Shown here piece by piece: positions 1-10,931 of a stretch of DNA of 64,000 bases; within the stretch, counting starts at the first letter, position 1; each line of letters opens with the position of its first letter. Below the pieces are notes generated by a model. It had not been told where the DNA came from. It saw only the letters and a list, made by a program, of their open reading frames with translations, and did no database searches. Position numbers and translations under genes: made by a program. The stretch comes from Neurospora tetrasperma FGSC 2508 (Eukaryota > Ascomycota > Sordariomycetes > Sordariales > Sordariaceae). The stretch covers positions 2,004,705 through 2,068,704 of the forward strand of contig NW_009799100.1 in assembly GCF_000213175.1 (NCBI RefSeq), given 5' to 3'.

Positions 1-161
1 TAAACTCGCGAATTTGCGATTAGGGAAAGCAGGCACAACGAAGGGTTGAAAGTGTAAAATAGCATCAATATATGCCCAATGTGCTGTGTGGGTGTATGCG
101 GTTGATTAACACCTTCGACCCTGTCTTGTCTCATCTCGGTTTCCCGAGTTTACGTACGGTA
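1..161. mobile_element. Probable MITE-like element, cut by the left window edge
   Basis: The window opens with AAACTCGCGAA. At 142-159 there is an inverted counterpart, TTTCCCGAGTTTACGTACGG, followed by TA at 160-161. These ends resemble the terminal repeats of the two elements near 31.2-31.7 kb (CCGTAGAAACTCGSGAAATT, S = C or G), with three extra bases near the tip. If this reading is right, about 7-9 bases of the left end lie outside the window and the element is about 170 bp. The interior shows no similarity to the 31-kb copies and no coding capacity is seen. A chance match is possible because the inverted match is short and interrupted. Confidence 0.4.
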
Positions 162-3100
162 GCCATACTCTATGTGCGAAGTGGGTATTTGCTGGGTCTC
201 GCATCTAATATGCTGTTGTCTGCACATGTGCTGCGTGTCAATCTATATGATATGTATATCTCCTCACTTGACATACTGTATATGTACGATGTTCTGCATA
301 GACGTTTGTGTCTGCATCTTATGTACACCAGACCATGTGTTGAAGAAAATATTTGTTCGATTCAAACGACTCAACAGCGACAACGTCCTCATGCACACGT
401 ACCAGCGTGGGGGTTGAAGATGAAGATTGTACTAATGTGTTGGGGTCCAGTAGTAGTATAGATGAGAGACAGTTGACCAGTGAAACGGAGTGATCAACAC
501 AGGAAGGGGGCGGCGAGGTGGGGAGTACAGTACAAACCCCTGTTAATGCAATTTCTCAATGCCGGCAGCCCAGAATCTTTGCAAACAGTGAGGCTTTGCA
601 AAAGAAGGAGCTGTGCGCAGACCAGACGTAGGCCTTTTGGTCACTGGACCACCGCCGCGGGGCTTTGAAAGTGGGTCCGATTGTGTAAGTGTGCCCTCCC
701 TCCCGCTAGTGTCGGACCCTTATTGATAGAGTAATACGATTTCGGGCCGTCAATCGTTGCAATTGCACATTGCCGACATACCTAGTATATATGTACACTA
801 CACCAGAGGGACTGCGGGCAGTCGAATCCTTGGTAAAAGAGGGGTTTTTGGATAAGGCAGTCTTTGAAATAACAGGTGTTTCTACAAAAACGAGAAACGA
901 ACATCAAACGGCACACACCTGCAGGGGCGTACCCCAACTGTTGATGTACATACCTGACTTGGTATCTGATTTTCAGCGCCATCTTCGCCTCCTGATTTCG
1001 TTTCGCGGATGCCGAAGGGTGGTAGACATTATGTAAGTTGGAGTTTTCGGATGAGACCCTGATGGCCGGGCAAAAGCGGCACATAATAAGAAAACCCAAG
1101 AGGGCGGAGCGGAGGGTTTGAAGAAGAGGCTCTGCGGTTGCACCTGTACACCTCTGCTGGGATGTGACTTGTCAACTGGGTACAGTGGCTCTACAAGAAA
1201 CAGGGAATGCGCTGAGGACCAATCGACTATTTCTTGTTCCAAGAATAATGTTCTTTGCCACCCCCGAAAAAACACGCTAACAACTTGCGTTCCAGCAGAA
1301 GTGTACCTCTCTGACTGTGATGTACATAGTTTCCCCATCACACTGTGAAAATCTCTTTGCTGCAAGTAAACTCGAGCAACATCAATGAGGGGTAGCTAAT
1401 ACAGTTCGTCCAGGCGGGGGAAATTAGAACTCCGTACACTACTGACGAGCCTTGACGATCACGTCAGCCTTGGTTTCCTCCTTGGGTGATATTCATACGC
1501 CTTCTTGTCATTCTATTGGTTGGTGTGCCATTGGTTGTGCATGTCGCAAGGGCCTGGGACCTGTGTAAATCCATCGGCCTTGGAGCTCGCGAGGGGGAAG
1601 GGAGGGGCCCTTTTATTTTTTATTTTTTTTTATTGATGTGGTTGTGTGGGCACGTGAGGGATACGTCGAGCTGGTGGAAGATGAGCTCTTCCCGTTGTGA
1701 AAGGTGAGACAAATTTGACAAATCTAGATCTAATGTAGTATCGGGCGGGTAAGGCATGTCTTTGAATCGCTGCTCAGATGGGGTCTCCACTTGGACGTTC
1801 TTTTGAAAGCGAGCATGTAGACTGCGAGTCACATCGGATAATGGCAAGTTTCATGCTGTAGTCGAAATTGAAGCGAGATCCCGTGTTCTTTCTTCCCGAT
1901 GCTCCCAGATCTTGGAAGGTATAACTGGTGAAGTCAGGTCTCGGCAAGCATGCGGGATGCTATAGACCACGGTTTCGAAATGCCTACGTCGAAGAGTTCC
2001 CATCATGTGACGGCAGACGTGTCAGGACAAGCTGTAGTGTAGCAGCTGATGCGGAACAATCCCGGGGTTAAAGTATTGCGAGGGGTGGCCGATAGCGGTA
2101 TGTAATATAACGTTGCCAGACTTGATCGTCCAACAGCCCACCTGGGTTGCAGTCGTGTGCAGTCGTGAAATAAGGACGCGGTCCCATAAGCGCGACCTAG
2201 GGTAGAGAAAAGCTACATACCTACCTAGGTACGTAGTTCACCTCAGGACGCCCATTTCGACATTGGATCACGCCGGCTAGCTCCAGGTACCAGGCAGGGC
2301 CCGAGTTCGGTCCTCGCGGATCTGAGACCACAGTCCTCGGCGATCGAAGCCGCCTCAACGTCGTGTGCGAAACTGAAGCAAGCGGTTTAGCTGCTTGGTT
2401 GACGTGGTCGGGATGAGAAACGCTTTGGATTCCAGGCATACAATGTACCATGTAAAGTTATTTGCCAGGCGCCGGTGTGGGCCAGTCTGTAGAAGTGGAT
2501 GGACATACAATTGAATTTCAATGTCGAGCTCTTCGGCATCTGGACGACAGCAAGGATATGTAGAGACGGGACTGGGGAGGGGTCATCGGCTGGAGCGGAG
2601 GTGGGCTTTTGGTGGGGACGCAGAGTCCAGATGTCGTACAGAAACCTACATAGTACTGCATAGTACATGCAGCTAACTTCCGGTACTCAAGAGTACTTTG
2701 CATAGACAATGCCTGTTGTGAAGATCTGAGGTATCGATCACGTAGTGCTGATATGTGCCACCACCTCAGTGTCCGCCGAGCGCAGCGATCACTTGAGGGC
2801 GCTTTCCCGGGCATACTGGACTCGAGTGTCAGTGAGGTCACTTGATCCGTTTCGGGTAGGGTTGCGCAGTCCTCTTCGCAACAAATTCAACCCTAATTGC
2901 CAGAAGGCCCATTGTGTTTCGCCCTATTGCATCGAGGCTTTGCTGGAGCCTCGAGTTCAAGGAAGCCTTGAGGTTCAGTTCCGTTGGAGGCTGGTGCAGA
3001 GCGAGGCGGGTGTTGGGGACCCCTCGGCGTTGCGGTGCGCTGCAAAGTGCTGCCAAGTACCCGGGCTGCCAGTGCGACTCCAGTGCGACTTCCCAGTGTG

Positions 3101-4416
3101 ACATTGCAGTGAGTGCGGTTCTTGACCTGGGCTACCTAGGTCTTGGGGCCCGCGTGGGCTTTTGAATTCGTTGAGCTGGAACCTGAAGAAGGGGCGTGGG
3201 AGCCTCGACCGGATTTCACACGTCGTCACCGCCATTCCGAACCCCCGCAGGTTCCATTCGAGTGGGCAATCGGTCCTCTGCGAGTCTCGGCGGGGAGTCT
3301 TGGTCTCGACTACACATTACAACAACAACAACAAAAACAACAAAAACAACAACAACAACAAACTGGCGAGGTACTTAAGCTCCCTGTCGTCGCAACGTGT
3401 CTGTAAGAAAACAGAGGAAACAGCAGCTGTCATTCCACCGTCCCTGCTCCTCCAGGTGCCCCGCACGCGTGCCATCCATCTTGTTCGAATCAAGAGGAAC
3501 CTGGTCGTCGTGGATTACCGATTACCATACCCTAACATTGCCCTGTTACTTTCACAACTCGGTAAGTTTCCAATGACTTCCACTTCCCGTCCGTTTCTCG
3601 GCCCCCGTCCCTGTCCCGAATAGCCTCATCCACAATCTGCAGTGTGTATACAGTATCGAGTGTACCTAACTGCGTCCATAGCATACATACCACACTTCAC
3701 TGCCGAGACTTAGTGGCCGCCGCTATATACGCTATATACCTGGCAGATCCTTGGCTCACTGGGCCCATTCTATCCCATCCACTCACTGCGTTTCCTCGGA
3801 GCGCCTCACCACTTTTTGCGACCGAGGAGCCGCGACGTCCGGATCCAGTCCTAGACTAGCCCAGATCACCCACGATCTCGTCTCGCGCCCCCGTTCTTCC
3901 TCCGTTCCTCGTCGGTCGTGGGTGTCGGTCGTCAAGGCCACGCACCACCGTCTAGCTATCGACAAGTCCATCGTCATCAACTCTGGGATGCCGATTGCTT
4001 TCCTTTTCCATCTTTTCACGCGCACAACGCAGTAGATCAACTGTCTGAGGCTTCTTAGCCCTGTTCATCAGTGGACAACCAGTCCGACCCAGTCCGCACG
4101 AGGATTGTTGAAAAGCTTCAAGACAATTTGTCTGTCTGGTATTTGATCTTTGCGCCGAATCCCACGGAATCAAGTCATCTGCTTATGAGGACGACTCATC
4201 CCTTCTACTTGTTTTGTTGATATCCTTACTCTCATCACTCTTCCGTATGGCGACCGCACCGCTGAGAATGCAACCCCTTCGGCTGACCGCCCCTAGAGGA
4301 TGCTGTTGAAGACGATCACTCCGTGACTTGTCTGCATCTTGACCATTCTCGCCTTGGACTGACTGTTTATACAAAGTCGAACAAAACTGTCAGCTCCATC
4401 TTTTCTTCCCCAAAGA
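162..4416. other. Gene-free stretch upstream of the FNIP/Lst4 gene
   Basis: No reading frame here has family resemblance, a good start context or spliceable extensions. The region holds short palindromic motifs (for example at 2217-2236 and 3131-3141) and a CAA-type repeat at 3319-3362. The last kilobase probably contains the promoter and leader of the gene at 4417. A GTAAGT at 3562-3567 could be a leader-intron donor, but no matching acceptor was fixed. Confidence 0.6.
3319..3362 (+). repeat. CAA/CAAAAA microsatellite
   Basis: An imperfect run of CAA triplets is interrupted by AAAAAC units. It lies about 1.05 kb upstream of the FNIP/Lst4 start codon, probably in its promoter or 5' leader. 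CAA repeats are unstructured when transcribed. No function is claimed. Confidence 0.9.
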
Positions 4417-7400
4417 ATGCTCGGGAAACTCTTTAACCTCGGTGCTGTGTCGGGCGCCGGAGATACCGCTTCCGCCCAAACAGCTTCCTACAAATCTATC
4501 ACCTCCCTAGATTCCGTTCAAGAAGACATACACACTCGAAATCTTCTCTTTCCCGATCCGCAGGACTTGTTCGAACAGCGTCTTAACGACGTTTTCCCCC
4601 TATCAAGCGTCTCTTCTGTCACTGCGAGCCCCTCGACCAATGCCTACGACTACAATGGCAGCATTGAGCTCGATGTGCGCGACGTTCGCGTCATCGTTAT
4701 GCAGGATGCTCTAGGCTCCCTCACCTCTTCCCTTCTCTACGACAGCCAGTCGCCGCCTACCGTTCAAAGCAACCCGTTGAAGGGCGGTCCTTCATCCCTC
4801 CATTCTGTTCAAGATAGCCGCCGCAACCCGACCTCCCCGCGGAAGCCCAGCATCAGCCATACACAACGTCCTATGGTCATCCAGTCCAACAGCCCCAAAA
4901 CACGACAAGGTGCTTTTGAGAATCGAAGTTCCCTTGGCCGAACTCCGGGCCATGGTCACTTCGAATCCGACTCCCAACGCCACATGCGCGAGTATCGCGA
5001 GGAACTTGCCACCTTCTCCAGCTGCATCTTCGGCAATTCTGAACTCATGGCATACAAAGGAACATCGACAAAGGTTCACGTGGTACCGACAGAAGCCAAA
5101 CAGACCGACTCCGGTTCAGCGTTTGCTGACAGGCAGAGCTCCATGGGGAGGGCAAGTATGAGGTCGAGTCGGCTCTCACAATCATTTTCGTCGGAGACCA
5201 TGCCGTCTTATGCCGGAGCTCAGAGCGCTACTTCAGCAAATCGTGTGCCAGATCGTAAGCGAGTCCTCGTCACGAGACTGTTTCCCGTGAGTCTACCTGT
5301 TGAGGAAGATATGATCAGTCCTCGTTCCTCCTTTACCGAACAAAGCACGGGTTACCCGTTCCCACAGGCCGCCGAGGATGTCAGAAATAAAAAGAAAAAG
5401 GCGCAGCCCAAACAGAAGAGAACTCCCATGTATGCGGTTGCATTGGTAATCAACCTTCCTCAGTCTTCCCCTCATTACACGCCCACCACAACGTCGAGGC
5501 AAGGTTTTCGGGAATCCAGTTCTTACCAAGAACAGGATTCGTTTCCTTCTTCCCTTAATTCAATACGACCCTCGGGTTGGACTATGGTTGGCCAGGGAGG
5601 GTATGGATTTGAGTCTTTTGAGACGACTTTCGGCAGTGACACTGAAGACCAAATCGATGTTATCACACAACATTGGGACATAATTATGAGGACGCTGAAT
5701 CAGCTGCAATCTGTCGTTGCCAAGGTCATATTATCGATGCTTCTACAGGCGGATTTTGCTTCCCCTGATCCTCTTCCGGCTTACATCCCCTCTCAGATCG
5801 CACAAAGCCAATCAAAAGCTGGACGGCGCAGCGGCGATCCACCTCCACCCAAACCACCCAAGACAAATGCAAAACACGTTACACTACCTCCAAACTGTCT
5901 TCTCGAGAATCGACACATCAGCCGGGAAACGGACTACGCCAAGGCCAGGATAATCGATGGTATTCGAGCGGCGCGAGTTGTCACTGGACAGAACCGATGG
6001 CCCATTTGGCGGGAGGAAGCTCGTTGGGTGGCCAGATGGGCTGGCGGCAAAGAGCAGGGCTTCTTTTTTAACTTACTTACAGGCTTTCTTGCGACACACA
6101 CCGACTGGCTGCAGGCACTAAGTCCCCCATCCTATCGGCGTCGCTATTGTATACAGCAGAAAGGGCGCATGGACGTAGATGCGTCGGTTCCCAATCGGAC
6201 TATTATTGTGGCCCAAGATAAAAGCGTTGCGCGAAGATTACTCTTCTTATTGGCTGCATTTTTGCCGGCATCCCAACAGGTCCCCGGTGTCCGTCCACAT
6301 CGGCCAAGTACCGCTGCTTCATTCGGGACATTTTCGCAGTCTCCCCCGTCGCTTGTTGTGCCTATCCTTAAGGAGGAGTCGCTACGGAGGAGGATCAACC
6401 GCCGTACGGGTCCCGGGCGAGCATGTCACTCGCGGAATTTTAGCTTGCAATCGCAAGGCGCACGTGCTGCCGCAGTTCCGACTAACTTGGCGCACTTGAG
6501 TATGGAATCGAGGCACGAGAGGCGAGCTTCCGACGCTAGTTCGATACGGACGACCCATCTTCCCATCCGAGGCAACGACCTGACCATGCAGAAAAGTAGT
6601 GCTGCTACAACTGGAGCTATCACCCCTGAAATGAGCATCGCTCATTTTGCCATGGTCCATCGCGCCGACTCTTTTGCTAGTACTCGACCGGGCAGCAGTA
6701 ACAGCCTTGCTGCCGACGACCTCAAGCGTATCTCACGGTCTGGCAGTGGAGGTTCGCAGAGCTTTATGACCAGTGAGCAACGACAGACTTCGAGGTGGGG
6801 GAGTGTGATCAGCGGCTTATGGAGCACGCGAAGAAGAGATTCCATCGTCTCAGCAAAGCCTCGCAGTGGCAGCATTGGGCAAAGTGAAGCTACAACCTCT
6901 CCGATGAGGAAGGACACGGATAGAGCCCCCATGTCACCCCAAACACCTGGAAGGAGCTCTATGCGGCAGCCTGGGGACGTCCCAACACGTGCCGCTCTGG
7001 ATCAAAGGGGAAATCCAAAATCACCCGTTGCGGTGCCTGGAGAGAACCGAAGCTTCTCAGGCCAAACCACTCCCGGACAGAAGCCACAACGGATTCCCGA
7101 TCCTTCAGGTGCCTTTGAGTCTCCGGTCAAGACGTCCATTAACGATGACGGAGTCATTGACGTCGATATCCCTTTCCCTGACTATCTTGCCTCTTTCGAA
7201 ACTGCAGTGAGTTCACCATCGAGCAGTGGATACCTATCCAACGCTGGGTTTGGTACAGCATTCGATACATTTGAGCAGTCGTCGCGCGTTTCTGTCGATG
7301 CGGATGGGCCATTGAATGCTGCTGGTTGGCTGCAAAGTTACCATCCAGATTTCGTACTCCAGGCGATGCCGGCGCAAGAAGGCCTCAAGGAGCAGATTAA

Positions 7401-8106
7401 GGCCTCGATGGAAGCCGAACCACCTACTACGTGGGTCCCCAATTCGTCTGAAAGTGCCACGGAGAAGTGGGTGGATGTCAGCACAGCCATCATCGCCGAT
7501 AGTACTACGTTCACGATTACGCGAATACGATATCGTCGTCTCGTCAGGGCCAGTTTTGGTAGTGGCCCGAACACGCCTGCCACTATGACGCCGGTAGCTG
7601 CCTCCCCAGCACCCACACTTCCGTCGCCTTCCCCTTTCGATCCATACATCAAGGATGAATTTATCGAAGAAACATTACTCAGCTCAGATGATGCCTTGGT
7701 AGAAGCTGTGGAGAAGGTCATTGCCACCGCCGGCGATATCAGCAAAGGAAGCTCCAACTGCTCTTCGCGCTCAACCAGCAAGCTGCGAGAGAGGAGTGAC
7801 AGCACGTCGTCCCAGCAGCACCCAGAGGACACCTACCATCGCCCTAGGGAGCTTGTTGTTCCCCAGGAGGTTCCTAGATCACAATGCAAGACAGTGATCT
7901 TGTCAGCTCTAGAAGAAATCATTCGTGAAGTCATAGAAGACTTGGACCCAAGCTTAGGACAAAGGACGGCTGGCGGCAAGGAAGCTAGCTCGGGAATAGG
8001 TCGAAGGCGAGAGAAGGAGAACATGGAGGCCCAAAGAATCCCAGGAAGCATACTGCGAGAGGCAGTCAGGAAATGGCGTGAGAGTGTTGATATGGGGAGC
8101 GAGTGA
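4417..8106 (+). CDS. LST4: Folliculin-interacting protein (FNIP/Lst4) homologue
   Basis: This single uninterrupted 1229-residue reading frame resembles the FNIP/Lst4 family. In yeast, Lst4 with Lst7 (folliculin) is a GTPase-activating complex for the Rag-type GTPase Gtr2 at the vacuole and relays amino-acid status to TORC1. Family-like blocks are separated by long Ser/Pro-rich linkers. They are an N-terminal segment at about residues 45-110, a strand-rich block at about 278-350 (RVLVTRLFPVS, then MYAVALVINLP), a central block at about 505-625 ending in a hydrophobic helix (RRLLFLLAAFLP), and a C-terminal helical block at about 1150-1229. Residues about 630-1040 are low complexity with many Ser-Pro, Arg-Ser and similar candidate phosphosites. 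The start is the first ATG of the frame and the FNIP-like MLGKLF opening follows it directly. No intron is needed, which is unusual for so long a gene. The family call rests on motif recognition without alignment. Confidence 0.87.
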   Translation: MLGKLFNLGAVSGAGDTASAQTASYKSITSLDSVQEDIHTRNLLFPDPQDLFEQRLNDVFPLSSVSSVTASPSTNAYDYNGSIELDVRDVRVIVMQDALGSLTSSLLYDSQSPPTVQSNPLKGGPSSLHSVQDSRRNPTSPRKPSISHTQRPMVIQSNSPKTRQGAFENRSSLGRTPGHGHFESDSQRHMREYREELATFSSCIFGNSELMAYKGTSTKVHVVPTEAKQTDSGSAFADRQSSMGRASMRSSRLSQSFSSETMPSYAGAQSATSANRVPDRKRVLVTRLFPVSLPVEEDMISPRSSFTEQSTGYPFPQAAEDVRNKKKKAQPKQKRTPMYAVALVINLPQSSPHYTPTTTSRQGFRESSSYQEQDSFPSSLNSIRPSGWTMVGQGGYGFESFETTFGSDTEDQIDVITQHWDIIMRTLNQLQSVVAKVILSMLLQADFASPDPLPAYIPSQIAQSQSKAGRRSGDPPPPKPPKTNAKHVTLPPNCLLENRHISRETDYAKARIIDGIRAARVVTGQNRWPIWREEARWVARWAGGKEQGFFFNLLTGFLATHTDWLQALSPPSYRRRYCIQQKGRMDVDASVPNRTIIVAQDKSVARRLLFLLAAFLPASQQVPGVRPHRPSTAASFGTFSQSPPSLVVPILKEESLRRRINRRTGPGRACHSRNFSLQSQGARAAAVPTNLAHLSMESRHERRASDASSIRTTHLPIRGNDLTMQKSSAATTGAITPEMSIAHFAMVHRADSFASTRPGSSNSLAADDLKRISRSGSGGSQSFMTSEQRQTSRWGSVISGLWSTRRRDSIVSAKPRSGSIGQSEATTSPMRKDTDRAPMSPQTPGRSSMRQPGDVPTRAALDQRGNPKSPVAVPGENRSFSGQTTPGQKPQRIPDPSGAFESPVKTSINDDGVIDVDIPFPDYLASFETAVSSPSSSGYLSNAGFGTAFDTFEQSSRVSVDADGPLNAAGWLQSYHPDFVLQAMPAQEGLKEQIKASMEAEPPTTWVPNSSESATEKWVDVSTAIIADSTTFTITRIRYRRLVRASFGSGPNTPATMTPVAASPAPTLPSPSPFDPYIKDEFIEETLLSSDDALVEAVEKVIATAGDISKGSSNCSSRSTSKLRERSDSTSSQQHPEDTYHRPRELVVPQEVPRSQCKTVILSALEEIIREVIEDLDPSLGQRTAGGKEASSGIGRRREKENMEAQRIPGSILREAVRKWRESVDMGSE

Positions 8107-10931
8107 CTTGTGAAATTCTGTTGATACCCTTTTGTTTTTCATTTCTTTGTCATCTGTTGTTGCTGGTTTCCCCGTCATGCTGGCACCCGCATATTTAACA
8201 CGACTTCATTAAGCCACAACAGCATCTATTGTTAGCAATTTTATCACACCGCAACAGGGTCCGTTTGACACCCCCACCAAATAGCGACCACTATCGGTTG
8301 TCATACCCGTCTACATGCGAGTCTGCAAGTGGCACCTCCGAGCGCCGATCAATGTATTACTAGTGACGTGCACACACCATTCAATGTCCAAGCTAGAACT
8401 GTCATGGAAAGGGAGTTTGGGCAAGAAGGAAGCATGGAAGGAAGCGTGGGAGGAAGTGGGATAACGGCGTTGAGTGTTCAAGAAATCTTGTAACATGTAG
8501 CCTGGGCAAGAGTTTGATCTGATGATACACCACGATGAATATATCTTCCTGTTTGTTTCAACTGTTAGCATTTGATACCGACAGTATATTCCATCCCGTG
8601 CACTGCTTCAAGGCAGCTAGTTAGCTAGTCTAATTCATATGTACCACATCATAACGTGCACTACTGCGGCATCACAATGAAAAGCACTATGTGCACTCAC
8701 CCAAACCGACGGTACAGTACACAACCTACATGCGCCCTCTTCTCCTGAGACACTCGCCGACAACTCGCCACCGACGCAAGATGTTTCTTCAACCATGGCG
8801 TTTGGAGTCCAAAGATCTTGGAAGGTTAAAGACAAAGGCACTTTTTCTGGTAGATGATGTTAAAAGGTCGCTTCTAGCTAGGTAGGTACCTACCTACTTG
8901 GGTAACTGTATTAGCAGCGCCATTTCTTCCAACCCGATCGCCACTTAAACTTGCGGTGTCAGTGTGCATTGAACTGGACGAGACTGGACTTCTCAACTCC
9001 AAATTGACCGAATGAACCTTTGGAAATCAACGAGCACTTCAAAGTTACCAGAGAGCAGCTTCGGTTATGAGAGTAAGCGCTCATAAGTAGGTACTTTATC
9101 TGTTTCGTTCCCGCCCACCAATCAGTAGAGCTACTTTGAATGTCCAGTGACCTCGAGAGGCTCATTAGGTAGCCTGCAGTGTGCGAAGTTAGGAAGTTCT
9201 GTTTTGTTCACTGTTGTGGCAGATGCCATCGAGTTTATGGCACTGCCGCCAACTTGAATACCTCTAAATACAAGTTCATCGATCTACAGTATCGATCCTG
9301 ACAGTTGGTGGGCCGGGTCACTTGCTGGCTACCTCTACCCATACCTCTACCGTCGGGTGCTCCTTCACAACTTGGAGTTAGTATGCGCAGTGAGTGAACG
9401 TAGGCGTTCAGTCTGAGTGAGTTGAGTAGTAGTGCAGTGTTCTTTCCTTCGAGGCGGGTTCATCGCTTCTCTCCTCACGACCCACTTTGCTTCTTCGTAC
9501 CTCTACTTAGACTGTGACCGCCAGCTCCTTCCTGTCCGAGTCCCTTCAAGTTCTCACTCTTCGAGTGCATCGAGAATTCCTCTTCCTCTCCCTCTCTCCC
9601 CCACCGCTCACTTGCACCTGGACACTCAGCTCACCAATCACACACACTACATACCTACCCAGGTACCTACCAGTCCAGTAGAGTACCGCAGCCTATATGG
9701 GGAGAAGACCTTACTTAACCCAGAGGCAGGTTTGGTTTTCTTCTTCTGCTCAGAAACCGTTGTAAACCATGAATGGTGGAGCAACCGTTCTTGCCCTGCA
9801 ACGGTCGTGCCTTCCTAACCGCTTAGCAATCGATCGCCCAACAACCGTACCTACTTGGCAGTTCTCACAAGGTACCTAGTACGTACCCGGGCTATGTAGA
9901 CTGTGACTGCCGGCTACTTTACAATGCAGTGTTCGTTCCTAAAGTTCTTTCCTTCAAACCCTCCTCGCTTTTCTCTCTTTTCGGCCGCCGCTCTTGCTAG
10001 AACACCGCCGGCTCTAGGCTACTCACTTGTACCCTCGTCCCCCCAACAGTAGAGGTAAGTAGGTACCTCTAAAGAGGTATTCGTTAGTGACCCTCTTTCT
10101 TAAGTATGGTAAAATCATACGCTCTACTACCCCTTCTAACAGACTTCCTGGATCTGTACTTCTAGTCCCCGGGCGACTCTTTTTTTGAGTTCACTGCCAT
10201 CGTCCGGTACAGCGAGTAGAGGTAGTATCAAGCAGACCGGACCCACAAGCACTCGCTCCGTTCAAATCATGGAACCTTTCCCACTTTGATCCACTGCAGC
10301 TCTTCAGCTTCCGTCCATCACTCTCTCCATCGGTCTCCGTGCCTCCTTCAATTTTCCGGCTTTCCTCGTCACAGTAAGCTGAGGTACTGAAGTACCACAA
10401 ACTAACCGTACACACCACCATTACAGTACCGTGACCTCAAAAAGTCATGATACCGTAGATGCTGAGTACATCGCTACCGAATGGACATGCAGTGCCGCAT
10501 GCCGTGAATTATGAAACGCTCACTTTGATTCAGTTCCAGACCCGTCGTACTCATCACCACTTTGTTTTCCAGATGAGTGTCCTGTTGTCATAGGTAGAGG
10601 TACCTACACGTGGACATGACTGTTCAGAACATACCTAAGAACCAGATCAATTCGAACCATCCGCCACGAACGTTATGCTCCCTAAATTCAAAAATAGTTG
10701 GATGGCCAATCAATTCTCATCACCTTTTTGCCTCGCAAACCAACTGCTCATCTCGTCTCGTCAAATATCCAATGTCCAAAAAATGTCATCTCATAACGTC
10801 GTAAAGTAAAGACATGATAACTACCACGGCATCCTACTCCCAATCCCTGTCGCGGACATCGCGACTCCGTCCTGTATAAGGAGCCCTGACGTGCCTAATC
10901 CGCTCTCCGGCATCCCTGCAACTATTCAGCA
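8107..10931. other. Gene-free stretch between convergent genes
   Basis: This is the 3' flank of FNIP/Lst4 and of the RBR gene, which converge here. No frame shows a recognisable protein. The stretch is rich in GGTACCTA-type palindromes (8879-8896, 9650-9673, 9871-9888, 10050-10070, 10591-10606). A 19-bp direct repeat with two transition differences lies at 9508-9526 and 9897-9915, each copy containing TAGACTGTGAC. Confidence 0.6.
8879..8896. repeat. 18-bp perfect palindrome TAGGTAGGTACCTACCTA
   Basis: The sequence equals its own reverse complement over all 18 bases. It is the longest example seen of a palindromic motif that recurs between genes in this window. Confidence 0.95.

Noticed and set aside
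1486-1707. Short frame with a signal-like N-terminus
   Set aside because: It has no ATG at the apparent start and its hydrophobicity comes from a T-rich tract.
9432-9818. 128-codon plus-strand frame with a hydrophobic start
   Set aside because: It runs through low-complexity pyrimidine-rich sequence and intergenic palindromes, with no recognisable domain or splice partner.
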